Of a DNA stretch of 39,957 nucleotides, positions 31,827 to 39,957 are shown piece by piece; within the stretch, counting starts at the first letter, position 1; each line of letters starts with the position of its first letter. Where the stretch lies: assembly GCA_017745175.1 (NCBI GenBank), contig JAGHZY010000008.1:1-39957 (forward strand). The letters are read 5' to 3'. This DNA comes from Sphingopyxis sp. GTDB taxonomy: Bacteria; Pseudomonadota; Alphaproteobacteria; Sphingomonadales; Sphingomonadaceae. Made by a program: the position numbers and the translations under genes. The notes beneath the pieces are model-generated. The model did no database searches, was not told the origin of the DNA, and worked only from the letters and a program-made list of their open reading frames with translations.

Positions 31827-32420
31827 TCAGGGGAGCAGCGCCGCCAGCGCGCGCGCGACCATTTGGGCCGCGGCGTCCGCGCCGAAGCTCGTCACGTCGA
31901 GCGACAGTTCGAGCCACAGGCCGTCGACCATCGCAGTGAGCATGATCGCCAGCCGCGCCGCATCGGCGGCATCGCAGGCGGCCAGCAGCTCGGCGAGCCG
32001 CGCGCGATAGCCCGCGTAGCTTGCCGCGTGAATTTCGGCCATCCGTGCGTCGCTGCGCGCCAGCGCCCAGAAGGCGGTCCATGCCCCGAGCAGTTCGGGA
32101 TCGGTCACCGGCGGACGAAAGCTCGCGGTCAGATAGGCCGAAAGCCGCGCGCGCGGATCGTCTCCCGCTTCCTCGACCGCAGCCATGAAAATCGCGTCCA
32201 TCCGGTCGCTCGTCGCCTGATAGGTCGCCGCGACCAGATCGTCGATTCCGCCGAAATAATGGCGCAGCAGCCCCGGCGACACCCCCGCCTTTGCACAGAT
32301 CGCGCGTACATTCGTGCCCGCAAGCCCGTGTCCGGCAAGGCATGCCGCGGTCGCCTCGATCAGGTCCGCCCGGCGGGCATCGGCGCTTTCGCGCGTAAAG
32401 GCTTGGCGAACGGCGGTCAT
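31827..32420 (-). CDS. TetR/AcrR-family transcriptional regulator (BetI-like)
   Basis: A 197-residue repressor. The N-terminal helix-turn-helix spans about 36-56 (VRAICAKAGVSPGLLRHYFGG) after RRADLIEATAACLAGHG. The C-terminal ligand domain carries FRPPVTDPELLGAWTAFWALARSD, like BetI-type regulators. BetI controls choline/betaine genes, so the similarity may hint at a quaternary-amine-type ligand. It is divergent from the Rieske oxygenase gene; the 33 bp between them is almost entirely a palindrome. ATG 32420 is chosen; an ATG at 32432 inside the palindrome is less likely. Open frame continues far upstream only as antisense of the Rieske gene. Confidence 0.9.
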   Translation of the reverse strand: MTAVRQAFTRESADARRADLIEATAACLAGHGLAGTNVRAICAKAGVSPGLLRHYFGGIDDLVAATYQATSDRMDAIFMAAVEEAGDDPRARLSAYLTASFRPPVTDPELLGAWTAFWALARSDARMAEIHAASYAGYRARLAELLAACDAADAARLAIMLTAMVDGLWLELSLDVTSFGADAAAQMVARALAALLP

Positions 32421-32421
32421 C

Positions 32422-32443
32422 TTGTTATACATATGTACAATAA
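32422..32443. promoter_or_regulatory. Palindromic operator between tetR and Rieske genes
   Basis: A 22 bp AT-rich inverted repeat (18 of 22 positions symmetric) centred on the perfect core TACATATGTA (32428-32437), with TTGTTA on the left and CAATAA on the right. It starts 2 bp from the tetR ATG and ends 10 bp before the Rieske ATG at 32454, overlapping the latter's ribosome-site region (AAGGA at 32442-32446). Binding here would block both genes. Confidence 0.75.
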
Positions 32444-32453
32444 GGAACGAGCC

Positions 32454-33620
32454 ATGGCAACTGCACCCCTTCGTACACCGGATATCGACCCGCTCGACGG
32501 CTGGTCGCTCCCCGCGTGGACGTACAGCGACCCCGATTTTCATGCGGCGGAAATGGAACGGATATTCCGCCCGAGCTGGCAGGTCGTCTGCCACGACAGC
32601 GACATCCCGAACCCCGGCGACTGGCACAGCATCGACTATTGCGGCGAGAGCGTGATTCTCGTCCGCGGCACCGACAGCGTCGTGCGTGCCTTCACCAACG
32701 TCTGCCGCCACCGCGGCTCGCGCCTCGTCGACGGCGCGGCCGGCTGCGCGAAGAAGCTCGTCTGTCCCTATCACGCCTGGACCTACGAACTCGACGGCCG
32801 CCTCACCGGCGTGCCCGATTCGGCAAGCTATCCGACACTCGACAAGGGCAAGGCGGGGCTGGTTCCCGTCGGGCTCGAACAATGGCGCGGCTTCTGGTTC
32901 GTCCGGCTCGACGACAACGGCGGTCCGTCGGTCGCGAGCATGATGGCACCGTACGAAACGCAGGTCGAACCCTATCGCTTCGAGGAGCTCGGCGCGCTCG
33001 GCCGCGTCACGCTCCGCCCGCGCGACGTGAACTGGAAGAATGTCGGCGACAATTATTCGGACGGCCTCCATATTCCGGTCGCGCACCCCGGCCTGACGCG
33101 CCTGTTCGGCAAAAGCTATGGCGTCGAGGCCGAGGACAATGTCGACCGCATGTGGGGCGACCTGATCGAACGGCCGTCGGCGAACTGGTCCGAACGCATG
33201 TACCAGCGGCTGCTGCCCCCGGTCCCGCACCTGCCCGAGCCCAACCAGCGCCGCTGGCTCTATTTCAAACTCTGGCCGAATGTCGCCTTCGACATCTATC
33301 CCGACCAGGTCGATTTCATGCAGTGGCTGCCGACCGGGCCGACGACGTGCCTGATCCGCGAAATTTCCTATGTGCTGCCCGATGAACGCCGCGAGATGAA
33401 GGCCGCGCGCTATTTGAACTGGCGCATCAACCGTCAGGTCAACGCCGAGGACACCGAGCTGATCAGGCGCGTCCAGATGGGGATGCAATCGAAGAGTTTT
33501 TCGACCGGACCGCTCAGCGACAAGGAGGTGTGCCTCAGGCATTTCTGTTCGCGGATGCGTGCGATCATCCCCGAGGCGCGGCTGGAGCGCGCGCCGTCGG
33601 CGGGGTGGAGCAAGGCATGA
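32454..33620 (+). CDS. Rieske non-heme iron oxygenase, alpha subunit
   Basis: A 388-residue oxygenase. The Rieske [2Fe-2S] centre is Cys84-x-His86 (CRHRGSRL) and Cys104-x2-His107 (CPYHAWTY). The catalytic iron site is in NVGDNYSDGLHIPVAH: His206 and His211, with the bridging Asp203; a later Asp in VNAEDTELI is the likely third ligand. General style matches alpha-only enzymes such as glycine betaine, stachydrine and carnitine monooxygenases as well as some aromatic-acid oxygenases. No beta subunit, ferredoxin or reductase gene is in the window, so electrons come from elsewhere. It is the first gene after the TetR operator and is followed by two FAD enzymes. Confidence 0.9.
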   Translation: MATAPLRTPDIDPLDGWSLPAWTYSDPDFHAAEMERIFRPSWQVVCHDSDIPNPGDWHSIDYCGESVILVRGTDSVVRAFTNVCRHRGSRLVDGAAGCAKKLVCPYHAWTYELDGRLTGVPDSASYPTLDKGKAGLVPVGLEQWRGFWFVRLDDNGGPSVASMMAPYETQVEPYRFEELGALGRVTLRPRDVNWKNVGDNYSDGLHIPVAHPGLTRLFGKSYGVEAEDNVDRMWGDLIERPSANWSERMYQRLLPPVPHLPEPNQRRWLYFKLWPNVAFDIYPDQVDFMQWLPTGPTTCLIREISYVLPDERREMKAARYLNWRINRQVNAEDTELIRRVQMGMQSKSFSTGPLSDKEVCLRHFCSRMRAIIPEARLERAPSAGWSKA

Positions 33621-33631
33621 CAATCCAATCC

Positions 33632-33711
33632 CCGTTCGCATCGAGCGAAGTCGAGATGCCTATCGGGAGCGCACTACCTCACGGTGTCTCGACTTCGCTC
33701 GACACGAACGG
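33632..33711. repeat. REP doublet (family 2) with covarying arms
   Basis: Left element 33632-33660 and right element 33683-33711 are inverted copies, 25 of 29 identical. The differing bases are CA/TG in one and TG/CA in the other, so each element keeps its own small stem around TCGAGCGAAGTCGA. This is the pattern of REP/BIME elements. The right element runs into the ribosome site (GGAGA) of the next gene. Confidence 0.85.
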
Positions 33712-33719
33712 AGATCGAT

Positions 33720-34937
33720 ATGGCTGATCTACCTATCATCATCGTCGGCGGTGGCCCCGCCGGCATGGTCGCGGGCCTGCTCTTCGCGCGCGCCGGGGTG
33801 CGCGTCACCATCCTTGAAAAGCACGCCGACTTCCTCCGCGATTTCCGCGGCGACACGGTGCATCCCTCGACGCTCGAACTCTTCAACGAGATCGGGCTGC
33901 TCGATGCGCTGCTGAAAGAACCGCACGCCGCAATCGACACGATGACGCTCAATCTGCTCGGCCGCCGATATACGATCGCGACGATGAGGCATCTGCCCGT
34001 CGCGGCGCGCTTCGTCGCGATGATGCCGCAATGGGATCTGCTCGATTTCATCGCGGGTCAGGGGCGGAAATATCCGACCTTCGACCTGCGCATGTCGACC
34101 GAGGCGATCGGGCTGACCTTCGACGCCGCAAACCGCGTCAGCGGTGTGACGCTGGCAAGCGGGGAGACTTTGCCCGCGCGGCTGGTCATCGCCGCCGACG
34201 GTCGCCGTTCGGTGCTGCGCGACGCCGCCGAACTGCCGCTCGAGGATCTCGGCGCGCCGATGGACGTGCTGTGGTTCCGCGTTCCGGTACCTGCCGGCAT
34301 GGACGTGTCAGAGGTCGCGCTCGGCACGATCGACAAGGGCGGGATGGTCGTCGCGATCCCGCGCGGCGACTATTGGCAATGCGCGCAGATCATCGGGAAG
34401 GGCGGTTTCGCACCGATCGAGGCGCGGGGCATCGCCGCCTTCCGCGATCGAATCGTCGAGATCGCGCCCGGCCTTGCCGCGGGGATCGATGCGATCCAAA
34501 GCTTCGACGATGTGAAATTGCTCTCGGTCGCGCTCGACCGGCTGACGTGCTGGTCGCGCCCGGGTCTGCTCGCGATCGGCGACGCGGCGCACGCGATGTC
34601 GCCCGTCGGCGGCGTCGGGATCAACCTTGCGGTGCAGGATGCGGTCGCCGCCGCGAACATCCTCGCCGCGCCGCTCGCCGCGGGCGCTGACCCCGATCCG
34701 TTGCTCGCGAAAGTACAGGAGCGCCGCTGGACGCCGACCACGCGCATGCAGGCGATCCAGCGCTTCGCGCACCAGCGCGTCATCGAACCGATGCTGCGCG
34801 GCCCGATCACCCGCGTGCCCTTCGCGGTGCGCCTGCTCGATTCCATCCCGCTGCTCCGCCGCATCCCGGGCCGTATCCTCGGCCTCGGCTTCGGCCGTCA
34901 GCATGTCCAGTCCCCGCTTGCGAAAGACTTTTCATGA
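33720..34937 (+). CDS. FAD-dependent aromatic-hydroxylase-type monooxygenase (PHBH fold)
   Basis: A 405-residue class A flavoprotein. The Rossmann start IIIVGGGPAGMVAG is at residues 6-19 with the acidic end at ILEKH, then RGDTVHPSTLELF. The middle motif is VIAADGRRSVLRD and the FAD motif is GDAAHAMSPVGGVGINLAVQD. Such enzymes hydroxylate activated aromatic or unsaturated rings using NAD(P)H. The substrate is unknown. ATG 33720 lies 6 bp after GGAGA, which is part of the REP doublet. Its stop overlaps the next ATG by 4 bp, so coupling with the phytoene-dehydrogenase-like gene is likely. Confidence 0.9.
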   Translation: MADLPIIIVGGGPAGMVAGLLFARAGVRVTILEKHADFLRDFRGDTVHPSTLELFNEIGLLDALLKEPHAAIDTMTLNLLGRRYTIATMRHLPVAARFVAMMPQWDLLDFIAGQGRKYPTFDLRMSTEAIGLTFDAANRVSGVTLASGETLPARLVIAADGRRSVLRDAAELPLEDLGAPMDVLWFRVPVPAGMDVSEVALGTIDKGGMVVAIPRGDYWQCAQIIGKGGFAPIEARGIAAFRDRIVEIAPGLAAGIDAIQSFDDVKLLSVALDRLTCWSRPGLLAIGDAAHAMSPVGGVGINLAVQDAVAAANILAAPLAAGADPDPLLAKVQERRWTPTTRMQAIQRFAHQRVIEPMLRGPITRVPFAVRLLDSIPLLRRIPGRILGLGFGRQHVQSPLAKDFS

Positions 34938-36550
34938 CCAAAGCCTATGACGCGCTGATTATCGGCGCCGGCCACAACGGCCTCGTCTGCGCCTTCTATC
35001 TCGCCAGGGCAGGTCTCAAGGTGCGTATCGTCGAGGCGCGCGACGTCGTCGGCGGCGCCGCAGTGACCGAGGAGTTCGCGCCGGGCTTCCGCAATTCGGT
35101 CGCGAGCTACACGGTGAGCCTGCTCCAGCCCAAGGTGATCGCCGACATGAAGCTCCACGCCCGCGGCTGGCGCGTGGTCGAGCGGCAGATCTCGAACTTC
35201 CTCCCGCATGACGGCGGCTATCTCAAGCTCGGCGGCGGGCTCGAGCGCACGCAGGCCGAGTTCCGCAAATTTTCGAACCGCGACGCCGAGGTGTTGCCGC
35301 AATATTATGACGCGCTCGAAAATGTCGCCGAACTGCTCCGCGACCTCGCGCTGCGCGTCCCGCCGAATGTCGGCGAAGGCCTGCGCACCTTGTTCGACGG
35401 CGCGCGGCAGGGGCGGCGCTTCGCGGGCCTCAGCCTCGAACAGCAGCGCGACGTGCTCGACCTCTTCACCAAGTCGGCGCGCACGATGCTCGACAGCTGG
35501 TTCGAGAGCGAAGCGGTCAAGGCCGCCTTCGGCTTCGACGCCGTCGTCGGCAATTATGCGAGCCCCGACACGCCGGGGAGTGCCTATGTCCTCCTCCATC
35601 ATGTCTTCGGCGAGGTGAACGGCAAGAAGGGCGCGTGGGGCCACAGCGTCGGCGGCATGGGCAAGATCACCGAGATCATGGCGAAGGTGTGCCGCGACCT
35701 GGGCGTCGAGATCAGCCTCGAAAGCCCCGTCGCCAAGGTGCTCGTCGACGGCGCCAGGGCGGTCGGGGTCAAGCTTGTGGGCGGCGAGGAAATCGCCGCG
35801 GCGCGCGTGATCGCGAATGTCGGGCCAAAGCTGCTGTACGAACGGATGATGGACGCGTCTGACCTGCCGGCGGATTTCGAACGCCGGATCAAGGGCTTCA
35901 AGGCGGGCAGCGGCACCTTCCGCATGAACGTCGCGCTCAGCGAGCTGCCGAAATTCACCTGCCTCCCCGAACCCGGCGAGCACCATCAGTCGGGGATCAT
36001 CCTCGCGCCGACGCTCGACTATATGGACCGCGCCTTCCTCGACGCGAAGCAGCACGGCTGGTCGAAGGCGCCGATCGTCGAGATGCTGATTCCGTCGACC
36101 GTCGACGACAGCCTCGCGCCCGAGGGCTGCCATGTCGCCAGCCTCTTCTGCCAGCAGTTCGCGCCCGAATTGCCCCCCAAGGCCGACGGGACTCCCCGCG
36201 ACTGGGACGATGAGGAAGAGGCCGCCGCCGACTGCATCATCGACACCGTCGAAAAGCATGCACCGGGATTCCGCGCGAGCATCGTCGGCCAGACGCGCCT
36301 GTCGCCCAAGGGGCTCGAACGCAAGTTCGGCCTCGTCGGCGGCGACATCATGCACGGCAATATGAGCCTCGATCAGCTCTGGGCGGCGCGTCCCGTGCTC
36401 GGCAACGGCGGCTATCGCGGGCCGGTGAAGGGGCTCTATATGTGCGGCGCGGGCACCCACCCCGGCGGCGGCGTCACCGGTGCGCCGGGGCACAATGCCG
36501 CGACCGTCATTTTACGCGACCGGGGCCTCTTCGCGCCGCGCTGGCGCTGA
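34934..36550 (+). CDS. Phytoene-dehydrogenase-like FAD oxidoreductase (PYROXD2-like)
   Basis: A 538-residue flavoprotein of the CrtI/amine-oxidase superfamily. The N-terminal dinucleotide fold has ALIIGAGHNGLVCAFYLARAG with IVEARDVVGGAA, and the C-terminal FAD block is LYMCGAGTHPGGGVTGAPGHNAA. Compared with true carotenoid desaturases it looks closer to the widespread COG1233 proteins related to human PYROXD2, whose substrates are mostly unknown. No other carotenoid genes are present. It is coupled by a 4 bp overlap to the monooxygenase and shares 39 bp with the permease gene on the other strand. Confidence 0.88.
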   Translation: MTKAYDALIIGAGHNGLVCAFYLARAGLKVRIVEARDVVGGAAVTEEFAPGFRNSVASYTVSLLQPKVIADMKLHARGWRVVERQISNFLPHDGGYLKLGGGLERTQAEFRKFSNRDAEVLPQYYDALENVAELLRDLALRVPPNVGEGLRTLFDGARQGRRFAGLSLEQQRDVLDLFTKSARTMLDSWFESEAVKAAFGFDAVVGNYASPDTPGSAYVLLHHVFGEVNGKKGAWGHSVGGMGKITEIMAKVCRDLGVEISLESPVAKVLVDGARAVGVKLVGGEEIAAARVIANVGPKLLYERMMDASDLPADFERRIKGFKAGSGTFRMNVALSELPKFTCLPEPGEHHQSGIILAPTLDYMDRAFLDAKQHGWSKAPIVEMLIPSTVDDSLAPEGCHVASLFCQQFAPELPPKADGTPRDWDDEEEAAADCIIDTVEKHAPGFRASIVGQTRLSPKGLERKFGLVGGDIMHGNMSLDQLWAARPVLGNGGYRGPVKGLYMCGAGTHPGGGVTGAPGHNAATVILRDRGLFAPRWR

Positions 36551-37846
36551 TTTGCGCATGAGGAAATAGATGGGGAGCCCTGCCGCGGTCATCGCGAGGC
36601 TCCACAGGCTCGCCTCCAGCCCGGCGCCGTAAAAGGCCCAGCAGCTGTAGAAGAAGCCGATGATCGTCGCGGCGGCGAAGCCCGCCGAAACCCTGATCGT
36701 GCCCTGTCGTTCGAGCACCAGCGCCGACGCCGCGCCGACGATATAGAGGATGATCGCGGTCGAGGTCGTGACCTTGACCATGAAGGCGAACAGGTCGGCG
36801 AGCCCGCGCGAATAATTGGCGTAGACGATCAGGCTGGCGAGCCCGCTCGACACGAGCTGGGTAATCCACGGCGAGGCGAATTTATTGTCGCGCGCGAAGG
36901 CCGCGGGCAGCAGGCTCCGGTGCGCGAGGTCGCGCGGGATGTCGCCCTGCAGCAGCACGAAGCCGTTGAGTGCGCCGAGTGCGGCGATCGCCGCGAAGAG
37001 CGCGACCACATCGCCGGCCTCGGGGCTCACCAGCCGTGCGAAGAAGGTCGCATAGGCGGCGTTCGAGCCGTGCAGCGTCTCGAGCGGTACCATCAGCGTG
37101 ACCGTCGTACACGACAGCAGATAGAGCAGCCCGACCGCCGCCGCAGCGATCACCGTCGCACGCGGGATCGTGCGTTCGGGGTCTTTCACCCGGTCGCTGA
37201 CGACGCACGCGCTTTCGAAGCCGAGCAGCGCGAACAGCGTCAGCGTCGCTGCCGAACTGACACCCGACAGGCTGATCGGCTCGGTCCCCGCCATGCTCGG
37301 CCGCGGCGCGGTGCCCGAACCGAGCGCCCAGATGCCGACGAGCACCGCGCCGACCACCGGGATCAGCTTCAGCCCGAGCGTCAGCAGCTGCGCACCGCCG
37401 GCGCGGCGGACGCCGAACAGGTTCACGAGCGTAAAGAACCAGATGCAGCCGATCGCGATCCACGCCGGCGCCGTGCCCGCTTCGCCGAGCCAGGGCATCA
37501 GGATCGACATGTTGCTGATCGCCGCGACCGCCAGCGTTGCCACCACGGTCCAGCAACTGATCCAGTAGCTCCACGCGACGATGAAGCCGGTGCCCGGCCC
37601 GAAGGCCGCGGCGCCATAGGTGAACGCCGCGCAGCCCTCGGGCAAACGCTTCGCCAGCCGCGCGAACACGACCGCAAGACAGAGCGTGCCGGCGATCGAG
37701 ACGAGCCAGCCGATGATCGCATTCCACCCGAGCGGCGCCAGATCGCGCGGCAGCAGAAACACCCCCGACCCGATCATATTGCCCATGCCGAGCGCGATGC
37801 ACATCAAAAGGCCGAGCTTTTGGCCCGGCCTTTCGCTGTTGGTCAT
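36512..37846 (-). CDS. APC-superfamily amino acid/amine permease
   Basis: A twelve-helix inner-membrane permease of about 444 residues. The first helix carries GMGNMIGSGVFLLP, the unwound substrate-binding motif of the APC family (AdiC/CadB-like), and LTLFALLGFESACVVSDRVKDPERTIPRAT is the typical helix 6 region. It probably moves an amino acid, polyamine or related cation. ATG 37846 is chosen; a GTG at 37858 would add four residues, and neither has a clear Shine-Dalgarno. It lies just after the TonB-dependent receptor gene on the same strand, suggesting an outer-to-inner-membrane uptake route. The 3' end overlaps the oxidoreductase gene by 39 bp. Confidence 0.9.
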   Translation of the reverse strand: MTNSERPGQKLGLLMCIALGMGNMIGSGVFLLPRDLAPLGWNAIIGWLVSIAGTLCLAVVFARLAKRLPEGCAAFTYGAAAFGPGTGFIVAWSYWISCWTVVATLAVAAISNMSILMPWLGEAGTAPAWIAIGCIWFFTLVNLFGVRRAGGAQLLTLGLKLIPVVGAVLVGIWALGSGTAPRPSMAGTEPISLSGVSSAATLTLFALLGFESACVVSDRVKDPERTIPRATVIAAAAVGLLYLLSCTTVTLMVPLETLHGSNAAYATFFARLVSPEAGDVVALFAAIAALGALNGFVLLQGDIPRDLAHRSLLPAAFARDNKFASPWITQLVSSGLASLIVYANYSRGLADLFAFMVKVTTSTAIILYIVGAASALVLERQGTIRVSAGFAAATIIGFFYSCWAFYGAGLEASLWSLAMTAAGLPIYFLMRKSAPARREEAPVA

Positions 37847-37862
37847 GCCATCGGGCACGCGG

Positions 37863-39957
37863 TCAGAATTCCTTGCTGACCTTGATCCCGATCAGGCGCG
37901 GACGCACGACCGTATCGTAGAAGACCCCGCCGTTCGCGGTCACGCCGTCGGGATCGCCGCAAGTGGTCTCGAGGCACTGGACGCCCGCGTTGATCACGCC
38001 GTTGCTGTCGAACAAATTGGTCGCGAAGATCTCCGCCTTCCAGCTTTCGCCCTTCACCCCGACGCTGACGTCGGCGGTTGTATAGGCGTCAAACATGCCC
38101 TTGATGCGGTTTTCCTGCGTGCGAAGGTCGCTGCGCCTTTTGCCGATATGGTTGACCGCGAACTGGACATGCGCATTGAGGCCGCCGACCGGAAATTCGT
38201 AGCGCGCGACGATATTGCCCTTGAACTTCGGCGTGACCGGCAGGCTGGTGCCCTTGGGCGCCAGCGTCGCATTGATTTCGCTGTCGTCGTCGATCGCGCC
38301 GCTCCCGTCGAGGTCGGCGTCGATCGTGCAGTCGAACTCGGGATTGGCGATCGCGCAGAAATCGCGGCGGATTTCGGCGTCGTTGTAGCTCATGCCCGCA
38401 TTGATCGAGAAGCCATTGTCGCGATAGCCGAGGTCAAGCTCGATGCCGCGAATGCGCGCGACGCCCGCGTTGCGGATTTCGCTGAGCCCGTTGAGACCGA
38501 GGAAGGACAGCTGGATGTCGTTCCAGTCCTGCTGATAGATCGCGCCGTTGAAGCGCACCGGCCCCCAGCTCGTCTTCCATCCGAACTCGTAATTGTCGAG
38601 TGTGTCCGAGCCGTAGGGCGGCAGCGAACCGCGCCGGTTGATCCCGCCGGGACGGAAGCCGCGCGACCAGGTCGCATAGACGAGCGCATCGTCGCTGAAC
38701 TTGTAGGTCAGGTTCAGCTTGTGGATGAAGTCGGTCTTTTTCGTCCTCTTGTCGAGGTTGGTACAGGGCGACCCGTCGACCACCGCCGGCCCCTGGCACG
38801 CATAGACCGGATTGCTGCTGAAACCGGGGTTGTTGTAGCCGAAGAAACCGACGAGGCTGTTGTCATATTTATACACGCGGCCGCCGCCGGTCAGCGTCAG
38901 CTTGTCGGTGATGTCGAAGCTGATCTCGCCGAACGCAGCATAGTCGCGGTCGACGCGGATCTGCTTGGTCAGCCAGATATTGTCGACGGTGCCGGGAACC
39001 TGCAGATCGTCGGACAGGTCGTCGATGATATAATGCTGCTCGATATTATGTTTCTGGCGCTGCCAGAAGAGGCCGCCGATGAAGCGGATGCGCGCATCGG
39101 CGGGCGAGGCGACGCGCGCCTCGAAGAAATTGCGGCGATAGCGGTCGATGCCCCTGATATACTGGTTCGGGCTGATCTGGTCGCCGGCATTGTCATAGAG
39201 ATAGACCGCCGACCCGGCGATCGCGTCGTAGAAATAGGCATAGTCCGAATAGTCGCTCTCGACATCGGTCTTGCGGCGAAGGTGCCCGCCGGTGACGGTC
39301 AGGTCCCAGTTGCCGAGCTTGCCCTCGATCGTCAGCGCGGCCTGCAGCCATTTGTCCTTCGACGATTCGGGGTTGTACTGGACGGTCTGGAGCTTGCCGG
39401 TGACCGAATTCGAGCGTTCCTGCGCGAAGCTGCCGTTGGTCTTCTGGATCTGGCCCATGATCGTCGGGCGCAGCGTCCAGTCGTCGTCGAGATCGATGCC
39501 GAGCGCGAGACGCGCACCATAGGTGTCGGCGTCGTTGTAATTTTTCTTCGCCAGACCGGCGTTGGTCTGGGTGATGTCGTCACCGGGTTCGTCGACCAGA
39601 TCGTCGCCGACATGTTGCATGATCGGATAGGTGCGGCTGCCCGGAATATTGTCGATATAGCCGGCGTCGTGCCGGTACCAGCCGACGAGGCGCAGCGCCG
39701 CGCGTTCGCCGAGCGGAGCGTTGACGAAGCCCTCGACGACGCCGCCGAAATCGCCGTGCGCGACATTGTTGAGCTCGACCCCGACCTCGCCATAGGTGCC
39801 GCTGGTGTCGGGCTGGTTGGTGACGAGCTTGATCGTGCCCGCCATCGAGCTCGCGCCATAGAGCGTGCCCTGCGGCCCCGCGAGCGCTTCGACGCGCGCA
39901 AGGTCATAGGCGTGGATATCGAGCGCGCCCTGGATCGTCGTGATCGGCATTTCGTCG
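37863..39957 (-). CDS. TonB-dependent outer-membrane receptor (N terminus beyond window)
   Basis: The visible 698 or so residues start inside the plug domain (VEALAGPQGTLYGASSMAGTIKLVTNQP) and run through the beta barrel to the C-terminal Phe (GIKVSKEF). The frame stays open to the right window edge, so signal peptide, TonB box and plug start are missing. The style matches the very large sphingomonad TonB receptor family. An Asp-rich loop (DADLDGSGAIDDDSEIN) resembles a calcium-binding EF-hand-like segment within an extracellular loop. Two Cys pairs (YACQGPAVVDGSPC; CLETTC) may form disulfides. The substrate is unknown; linkage to the permease and oxygenases suggests the same catabolic substrate. 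Confidence 0.92.
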   Translation of the reverse strand, partial: DEMPITTIQGALDIHAYDLARVEALAGPQGTLYGASSMAGTIKLVTNQPDTSGTYGEVGVELNNVAHGDFGGVVEGFVNAPLGERAALRLVGWYRHDAGYIDNIPGSRTYPIMQHVGDDLVDEPGDDITQTNAGLAKKNYNDADTYGARLALGIDLDDDWTLRPTIMGQIQKTNGSFAQERSNSVTGKLQTVQYNPESSKDKWLQAALTIEGKLGNWDLTVTGGHLRRKTDVESDYSDYAYFYDAIAGSAVYLYDNAGDQISPNQYIRGIDRYRRNFFEARVASPADARIRFIGGLFWQRQKHNIEQHYIIDDLSDDLQVPGTVDNIWLTKQIRVDRDYAAFGEISFDITDKLTLTGGGRVYKYDNSLVGFFGYNNPGFSSNPVYACQGPAVVDGSPCTNLDKRTKKTDFIHKLNLTYKFSDDALVYATWSRGFRPGGINRRGSLPPYGSDTLDNYEFGWKTSWGPVRFNGAIYQQDWNDIQLSFLGLNGLSEIRNAGVARIRGIELDLGYRDNGFSINAGMSYNDAEIRRDFCAIANPEFDCTIDADLDGSGAIDDDSEINATLAPKGTSLPVTPKFKGNIVARYEFPVGGLNAHVQFAVNHIGKRRSDLRTQENRIKGMFDAYTTADVSVGVKGESWKAEIFATNLFDSNGVINAGVQCLETTCGDPDGVTANGGVFYDTVVRPRLIGIKVSKEF

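Noticed and set aside
32421..33641. Very long N-terminal extension of the TetR frame
   Set aside because: The extension is the antisense of the Rieske gene; the TetR HTH begins normally from ATG 32420.
34898..36493. Minus-strand open frame of 531 codons opposite the PYROXD2-like gene
   Set aside because: No motif, shadow composition; the plus strand has two intact FAD motifs.
34934..36550. Phytoene desaturase (crtI) of a carotenoid cluster
   Set aside because: No crtB, crtE or crtY nearby, the context is a catabolic island, and the sequence looks closer to PYROXD2-like proteins.
1..39957. CRISPR arrays, tRNA or rRNA genes, insertion sequences, prophage
   Set aside because: No regularly spaced direct repeats, no cloverleaf-like sequence noticed by eye, and no transposase or integrase reading frame seen.

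Overview
The window is about 40 kb of GC-rich (about two-thirds G+C), gene-dense DNA. It most likely comes from a Sphingomonadales alphaproteobacterium, with a Sphingopyxis-like genome as my best guess. This is inferred from two TonB-dependent receptors, the alphaproteobacterial cob gene set, LapB-type type I secretion parts, the OhrR/Ohr pair, and short palindromic repeats of a kind common in sphingomonads. No rRNA, tRNA, CRISPR array, transposase or prophage gene was seen.

Region 1 (1-6293) is a type I secretion operon: an outer-membrane channel (start outside the window), an ABC exporter with a degenerate C39-like domain, a SleB-type cell-wall hydrolase and an HlyD-type adaptor. Facing it, with a 55 bp tail-to-tail overlap, is a LapG-like periplasmic cysteine protease. 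The set resembles a Lap-type adhesin export and release system. Neither the adhesin nor a LapD-like receptor lies in the window.

Region 2 (6380-15815, minus strand) is a ten-gene corrinoid operon behind a clear cobalamin riboswitch: BtuB-like receptor, unknown membrane protein, DUF1636 ferredoxin-like protein, cobT, a histidine phosphatase, cobS, cobC, cobD, cobQ, cobU. Every junction overlaps by 1-13 bp, which suggests one transcript with coupled translation. The enzymes cover cobyric acid formation, side-arm attachment and nucleotide-loop assembly. Corrin-ring genes are absent from the window.

Region 3 (15873-31641) is mostly housekeeping: S41 protease lipoprotein, rlmE and ppx (overlapping), glycine-zipper protein, phytase-like esterase, rpmB, tadA, a sirtuin, dapB, an M48 protease overlapping nth, M20 and M28 peptidases, an EEP-family lipoprotein, a DUF2086 2OG oxygenase, and the ohr/ohrR peroxide-response pair. 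Non-coding structure is rich here: an 81 bp near-perfect inverted repeat plus a Shine-Dalgarno-masking hairpin before tadA, an rpmB terminator that uses the last codons of the opposing gene, an AT-rich palindrome before the M48 gene, and REP-like repeats.

Region 4 (31827-39957) looks like an inducible catabolic island. A TetR regulator is divergent from a Rieske oxygenase, an FAD monooxygenase and a phytoene-dehydrogenase-like oxidoreductase. An APC permease and a TonB-dependent receptor (cut by the window end) converge on it from the other strand. A palindromic operator candidate fills the TetR/Rieske gap. The substrate is not evident; a nitrogen-containing small molecule is a reasonable guess from the Rieske and permease families.
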